Below, one piece after another: positions 43,632 through 48,509 of a stretch of 48,509 bases of DNA. Position 1 is the stretch's first letter. Each line of letters starts with the position of its first letter. The stretch is from the NCBI RefSeq assembly GCF_001029445.1, contig NZ_LDOT01000033.1:1-48509 (forward strand). Direction: 5' to 3'. This DNA comes from Photobacterium aquae. GTDB taxonomy: Bacteria > Pseudomonadota > Gammaproteobacteria > Enterobacterales > Vibrionaceae. Under the pieces are notes generated by a model. The model was not told the DNA's origin. It did not search any database and worked only from the letters and a program-made list of their open reading frames with translations. Both the position numbers and the translations under genes were made by a program.

Positions 43632-46600
43632 TTATTTATCAATGGTCAACTGGCCCTGGATCAGCAAGTCATCAATCAAGGTATTAACATCAACCCTGTT
43701 GGCATCTCCTTCCAAGATAATTTGCTGTGTTACCCCACGTCCACCCAATCCATCGGTATCAACGTGAAGAATAACGTCATTCCCATCAACGGTGGCTGAC
43801 AAGTACTGATCCAAGTTACTTTCATTTTCACCGACCAGTAAGCCAGACAAGTCCAAAATATCAGCTTCTGTATTAATGTCGATATGACCAAATTCGAAGT
43901 CGGTAATAATATCTACAGCGACACTATCATTCGCGGTAATACTCTGCGATTCATGCTGCAACTCAATACCATCACCCGATAGCCAACGGAAAATATCCTG
44001 CCCTTCACGGCCTTCCAGTACATCACCGTAATGCCGCCCATCGGCTTTACCTGCACCGCCACCATTTTGCTGGCCGTTCACTCCACCCATAATGACGTCA
44101 TTGCCGGCCCCACCAATAATATGATCATTGCCATCAGCACCATTGATAACAGCACCAAGCGTAGGGTCATAAGCCTCTGGATTTTTAATACCCGGTGCGA
44201 TAGGCATTCCCTGATCATCAAATGTTGCACCGAAGGCATAAGTCATTTCACTATTGACGACATATAAGTTGTCATCACCGCCACGACCTTCAGCCATCAC
44301 TGGCTCAGCAACGTCATCAACAAAGTAATCAAACTCCACCACTTTGATATTGCCAGCTTCATCCTTCGTCTTAATCGTATAACCATCAGTCATACTTGTT
44401 CCATCAGGATTCGTCATGGTTATCCACGTCTCGTAGTCATTAACACCCGCGTCAATCCCTACTTGAGTGACTGTAATTTTCCCTTGGCTATCAATAGCAA
44501 AATATCCATCCTCAGTTAGCGTATTTAGCTGGTTGTTATGATAGAAACCAACTGCAACGATATCAGTTTCAGTCCCACTCAATACACTACCGACAACATC
44601 ACCGGTAACTAGGGTGTTTTCATCAACGCGTGCACTAACATCATTACCCGAGGAATGAGTATCAATTGTCACTTCCAGTAGATTATTAAGATCAAGCTGC
44701 GCGGTATTACCCGCGGTATCAGTAACGATAACAGCCAGTTGATAGTCGCCATCCACTAATGGAGACTCAGGGCGATAACGCCACTCATCATTGACAAGCT
44801 CAATGCCACCATCAACCAGCCATTGACCGTTAACATATACTGCTTTCGCCGTAATCTGACTCCCATCAGTTTGCGACGTCAACACGATAGAGATCTCTTC
44901 TACATCCGAATCTATTGCACCAATAGCAAAAACCGGCTTAGTAATATTTGTAATATTGTCACTATCACTACCGCCACTATCACTGGCAGCCATCAAATCT
45001 GCTGTAGGAGTAGAAATCGTTGCATCAACCTCGAACTCTAACTGGTTGCTTGTCGTGTTGCCGGCTAAATCTGTCACCCCTACATCCACTCGATACTCAC
45101 CATCAGGCAATGGCTCATTCGGCTGATAGGTGCCATCATCAAGCAGCACAATTTCGGTACCAACCGCAGACCATTGTCCATTAGGTCCTTTGACCATCAG
45201 CTGAATCGTCGCATCAGCATCTGCATCAATTTGGCCGATATCAAAAACGGGCTGCTTAACATTCGTTAGGTTATCGCTACCGTTCGTACCGCTGTCACTA
45301 GCATCTTGAAGATCAATAAGTGGCTTACTCAACCAAATATCAACTTTGCTACTGTCAACAACCTCTCCAGAACCATTACCTACCTTATCTATGACTTCTG
45401 CAGAAACTTCCACTCCCGGCTCTTGCTGACCATTGACTTCAATAGAACCAAGGCTAACTTCAACGAATATGCCATTATTCAGATCATCCAATGTTACTAG
45501 TCGGTCAACCAAAATAGTTCCATCGGTATCTTTAACAATGATGCGGTCATCAACTGCTGTATCTGCATTTAATGTCACTTTCGCGGTAACTGTTGATTCA
45601 TACCCCGCCGACATTTCATTAATGTTGTAGATACCATCAGCATTAGTATCGCCCAACAGTTCTACAGATGGAGCCGGTGCGGCACCCGTATCGACCAAAG
45701 CGCTGTCGCTGACTTCCGGCGATGGGTTGCCGACCTTGTCGATCACCTGCGCGGTGACTTCAACCTTGTCGCCGACTACTGAACCTTCAACCAGAATACC
45801 GTTGGTCAGATCGTCTGCTGTGACCTCACGGTCAACCAATACGTTGCCATTGATATCGGTAATAATGATCCGATCGCCTTCTGCTGTAGACGCATCCAAG
45901 GTGATCTTGGCAGTAACCGTACCGTCTGTACCCAGTTCCGCACTGTTGTAGATACCGTCATTGTTGCTGTCGCCCAGCAGTTCAACACTCGGGGCTGGTG
46001 CGGCACCCGCATCCACCAAAGCGCTGTCGCTGGCTTCCGGTGATGGGTTGCCGACCTTGTCGATCACCTGCGCGGTGACTTCAACCTTATCGCCAACCAC
46101 AGAGCCTTCAACATAGATGCCATTAGCCAAGTCAGCGGCGGTCACTTCGCGATCAACCAGCACATTGCCGTTAGTATCGGTAATAATGAGCCGATCGCCT
46201 TCTGCCGTCGTGGCATCCAAGGTGACCTTGGCAGTAACGGTGCCGTCAGCACCCAGTTCGGCGCTGTTGTAGATACCGTCACTGTTGCTGTCGCCCAGCA
46301 GTTCTACAGATGGAGCCGGTGCGGCACCCGCATCCACCAAAGCGCTGTCGCTGGCTTCCGGTGATGGGTTGCCGACCTTGTCGATCACCTGCGCGGTGAC
46401 TTCAACCTTGTCGCCCACCACCGAGCCTTCAACCAGAATACCGTTGGTTAAGTCAGTAGCAGTCACCTCTCGGTCAACCAGCACGTTACCATTGGTGTCG
46501 GTGATAATGATCCGATCGCCTTCTGCCGTCGTGGCATCCAAGGTGATCTTGGCTGTGACCGTACCGTCAGCACCCAGTTCAGCACTGTTGTAGATACCGT

Positions 46601-48509
46601 CATTGTTGCTGTCGCCCAGTAGTTCAACACTCGGGGCCGGTGCGGCGCCAGTGTCGACCAAAGCACTATCGCTGACTTCCGGTGATGGGTTACCGACCTT
46701 ATCGATCACCTGCGCGGTAACTTCAACCTTGTCGCCGACTACTGAACCTTCAACCAGAATACCGTTGGTTAGATCGTCTGCGGTCACCTCACGGTCAACC
46801 AGCACGTTGCCGTTGGTGTCGGTAATAATGATCCGGTCTCCCTCGACGGTGCCTGAGGCCAACGTCACTTTGGCAGTGACCGTACCGTCAGCGCCCAGTT
46901 CGGCGCTGTTGTAGATACCGTCACTGTTGCTGTCACCCAGCAGTTCTACAGATGGGGCCGGAGCGGCGCCCGTATCGACCAAGGCGCTGTCACTGGCTTC
47001 CGGTGACGGATTACCAACCTTGTCGATCACCTGCGCGGTCACTTCAACCTTGTCGCCGACGACTGAACCTTCGACCAAAATACCGTTGGTCAAATCATCT
47101 GCTGTGACCTCACGGTCAACCAGTACGTTGCCATTGGTGTCGGTAATAATGATGCGATCGCCCTCGACAGTGCCCGAGGCCAACGTCACTTTGGCTGTGA
47201 CCGTACCGTCAGCACCCAGTTCGGCACTGTTGTAGATACCGTCATTGTTGCTGTCGCCCAGCAGTTCTACAGATGGAGCCGGTGTGGCACCCGTATCCAC
47301 CAAAGCACTGTCGCTGGCTTCCGGTGATGGGTTGCCGACCTTGTCGATCACCTGCGCGGTCACCTCGACCTTGTCGCCGACTACTGAACCTTCAACCAGA
47401 ATACCGTTGGTCAGATCGTCTGCTGTGACCTCACGGTCAACCAATACGTTGCCATTGGTGTCGATAATAATGATCCGGTCACCCTCGACAGTACCCGAGG
47501 CCAACATCACTTTGGCGGTAACGGTGCCGTCAGCACCCAGTTCAGCGCTGTTGTAGATACCGTCACTGTTGCTGTCGCCCAGCAGTTCAACACTCGGGGC
47601 CGGTGCGGCGCCAGTGTCGACCAAAGCGCTGTCGCTGGCTTCCGGTGATGGGTTACCGACCTTGTCGATCACCTGCGCGGTGACTTCAACCTTGTCGCCG
47701 ACGACAGAACCTTCAACCAGAATACCGTTGGTCAGATCGTCTGCTGTGACCTCACGGTCAACCAATACGTTGCCATTGATATCGGTAATAATGATCCGAT
47801 CGCCCTCGACAGTGCCCGATGCCAACGTCACTTTGGCTGTGACCGTACCATCAGCACCCAGTTCGGCGCTGTTATAGATGCCGTCACTGTTGCTGTCGCC
47901 CAGCAGTTCTACACTCGGGGTCGGAGCGGCGCCCGTATCCACCAAGGCGCTGTCACTGACTTCCGGTGATGGGTTACCGACCTTATCGATCACCTGTGCG
48001 GTGACTTCAACCTTATCGCCAACCACAGAGCCTTCAACATGGATGCCGTTAGCCAAGTCAGCGGCGGTCACCTCACGGTCAACCAGCACGTTGCCATTGG
48101 TATCGGTGATAATGATCCGATCCCCTTCTGCCGTCGTGGCATCCAAGGTGATCTTGGCTGTGACCGTACCGTCAGCCCCCAGTTCGGCGCTGTTGTAAAT
48201 ACCGTCACTGTTGCTGTCGCCCAGCAGTTCTACAGATGGAGCCGGTGCGTCGCCAGTGTCGACCAAAGCGCTGTCGCTGGCTTCCGGCGATGGGTTGCCG
48301 ACCTTGTCGATCACCTGCGCGGTGACTTCAACCTTATCGCCCACCACAGAGCCTTCGACCCAAATACCGTTAGTTAGATCAGCAGCGGTCACCTCACGGT
48401 CAACCAGCACGTTGCCACTGGTGTCAGTGATAATGATGCGATCGCCTTCTGCCGTCGTGGCATCCAAGGTGATCTTGGCTGTGACCGTACCGTCAGCGCC
48501 CAGTTCAAC
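43632..48509 (-). CDS. Giant repeat adhesin with type I secretion C-terminus (5' end outside window)
   Basis: The frame stays open to the right edge, so at least 1,625 residues of a larger protein are visible. The upstream part is a tandem array of about 107-residue Ig-like units with VELLGDSNSDGIYN, GTVTAKVTL and VTAQVIDKVGNPSPE. Two further bacterial Ig-like domains contain KPVFAIGAIDSDVEE and similar strings. The C-terminus has an RTX calcium-binding stretch (NDHIIGGAGNDVIMGG) and an acidic T1SS target region of the VCA0849 type, with IITDFEFGH, DILDLSGLLVGE and a final QGQLTIDK. Such proteins are exported by a TolC-type I system and act in attachment and biofilms. No transporter genes are in the window. 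Confidence 0.9.
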   Translation of the reverse strand, partial: VELGADGTVTAKITLDATTAEGDRIIITDTSGNVLVDREVTAADLTNGIWVEGSVVGDKVEVTAQVIDKVGNPSPEASDSALVDTGDAPAPSVELLGDSNSDGIYNSAELGADGTVTAKITLDATTAEGDRIIITDTNGNVLVDREVTAADLANGIHVEGSVVGDKVEVTAQVIDKVGNPSPEVSDSALVDTGAAPTPSVELLGDSNSDGIYNSAELGADGTVTAKVTLASGTVEGDRIIITDINGNVLVDREVTADDLTNGILVEGSVVGDKVEVTAQVIDKVGNPSPEASDSALVDTGAAPAPSVELLGDSNSDGIYNSAELGADGTVTAKVMLASGTVEGDRIIIIDTNGNVLVDREVTADDLTNGILVEGSVVGDKVEVTAQVIDKVGNPSPEASDSALVDTGATPAPSVELLGDSNNDGIYNSAELGADGTVTAKVTLASGTVEGDRIIITDTNGNVLVDREVTADDLTNGILVEGSVVGDKVEVTAQVIDKVGNPSPEASDSALVDTGAAPAPSVELLGDSNSDGIYNSAELGADGTVTAKVTLASGTVEGDRIIITDTNGNVLVDREVTADDLTNGILVEGSVVGDKVEVTAQVIDKVGNPSPEVSDSALVDTGAAPAPSVELLGDSNNDGIYNSAELGADGTVTAKITLDATTAEGDRIIITDTNGNVLVDREVTATDLTNGILVEGSVVGDKVEVTAQVIDKVGNPSPEASDSALVDAGAAPAPSVELLGDSNSDGIYNSAELGADGTVTAKVTLDATTAEGDRLIITDTNGNVLVDREVTAADLANGIYVEGSVVGDKVEVTAQVIDKVGNPSPEASDSALVDAGAAPAPSVELLGDSNNDGIYNSAELGTDGTVTAKITLDASTAEGDRIIITDINGNVLVDREVTADDLTNGILVEGSVVGDKVEVTAQVIDKVGNPSPEVSDSALVDTGAAPAPSVELLGDTNADGIYNINEMSAGYESTVTAKVTLNADTAVDDRIIVKDTDGTILVDRLVTLDDLNNGIFVEVSLGSIEVNGQQEPGVEVSAEVIDKVGNGSGEVVDSSKVDIWLSKPLIDLQDASDSGTNGSDNLTNVKQPVFDIGQIDADADATIQLMVKGPNGQWSAVGTEIVLLDDGTYQPNEPLPDGEYRVDVGVTDLAGNTTSNQLEFEVDATISTPTADLMAASDSGGSDSDNITNITKPVFAIGAIDSDVEEISIVLTSQTDGSQITAKAVYVNGQWLVDGGIELVNDEWRYRPESPLVDGDYQLAVIVTDTAGNTAQLDLNNLLEVTIDTHSSGNDVSARVDENTLVTGDVVGSVLSGTETDIVAVGFYHNNQLNTLTEDGYFAIDSQGKITVTQVGIDAGVNDYETWITMTNPDGTSMTDGYTIKTKDEAGNIKVVEFDYFVDDVAEPVMAEGRGGDDNLYVVNSEMTYAFGATFDDQGMPIAPGIKNPEAYDPTLGAVINGADGNDHIIGGAGNDVIMGGVNGQQNGGGAGKADGRHYGDVLEGREGQDIFRWLSGDGIELQHESQSITANDSVAVDIITDFEFGHIDINTEADILDLSGLLVGENESNLDQYLSATVDGNDVILHVDTDGLGGRGVTQQIILEGDANRVDVNTLIDDLLIQGQLTIDK
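45649..48509 (-). repeat. Tandem 321-bp repeats inside the adhesin gene
   Basis: The landmark TCGCCCAGCA, or a close variant, recurs at 45649, 45970, 46291, 46612, 46933, 47254, 47575, 47896 and 48217, exactly 321 bp (107 codons) apart each time. This makes eight full periods plus a partial one at the edge. Internal variants alternate, for example DATTAEGD against ASGTVEGD, and DLTNGILVEG against DLANGIHVEG. Near-identity at the nucleotide level points to recent duplication or gene conversion. The leftmost unit (45328-45970) is the most divergent. Confidence 0.92.

Noticed and set aside
45727..48377. Repeated plus-strand frames of about 102-112 codons opposite the adhesin
   Set aside because: They recur with the 321-bp period as antisense shadows of the repeats, and have low-complexity Ser/Thr-rich translations with no ribosome sites.
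45649..48509. CRISPR array
   Set aside because: Units are 321 bp, in frame and coding, with no short repeat-spacer pattern and no cas genes.

Overview
The window looks like a chromosomal segment of a marine gammaproteobacterium of the family Vibrionaceae, with Photobacterium or a close genus as the best guess. The reasons are a chromosomal-type integron at the left edge, DUF3080 and DUF5062 genes, a VCA0849-type secreted repeat adhesin, and a gene order matching the enterobacterial thrS-infC-rpmI-rplT-pheS-pheT-ihfA-btuC-btuD block. The genus is inferred from gene content only; no rRNA or tRNA gene is visible.

Layout. Positions 1-1792 are the integrase end of an integron: a truncated attC, one leftward cassette gene, attI with a candidate cassette promoter, and an intact rightward integrase gene behind a LexA box. 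Then come the transporter yidE (2294-3952) and rlmC (4147-5286). A LysR regulator, an opine dehydrogenase and a YfcC-type transporter (5524-9222) look like an opine or arginine-related unit. They are followed by a chemoreceptor (9619-11478) and a DUF1800/DUF1501 pair (11930-14980) whose second protein has a Tat signal and a carbohydrate-binding tail. A leftward housekeeping run fills 15.2-29.6 kb: pepF, btuD, btuC, astE, ihfA, pheT, pheS, rplT, rpmI, infC and thrS. It is interrupted at 24.5-26.4 kb by a YiaA-like membrane protein, a coiled-coil ORF and a chitin-binding-domain fragment.

From 29.9 kb there is a Spo0M-like gene, a complete histidine-degradation operon hutI-hutG-hutU-hutH, yniA, hxpB, a CPXCG zinc-ribbon protein, divergent ribE and norM, a DUF3080 lipoprotein, DUF5062 and a ParA-like ATPase. 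The right end (43632-48509) is the C-terminal part of a giant type I-secreted adhesin made of almost identical 321-bp repeats; its 5' end lies outside the window.

Regulation visible in the sequence includes a LexA box over the integrase promoter, an AUU start for infC, and a thrS leader with two hairpins that carry threonine anticodons (GGU and CGU) in 7-nt loops. Simple hairpin terminators separate most units. The most notable oddities are the DUF3080 gene, which has no ATG, GTG or TTG available before its signal peptide, the Tat-exported DUF1501 protein with a chitin-binding-like tail, and the perfectly phased 321-bp repeats.
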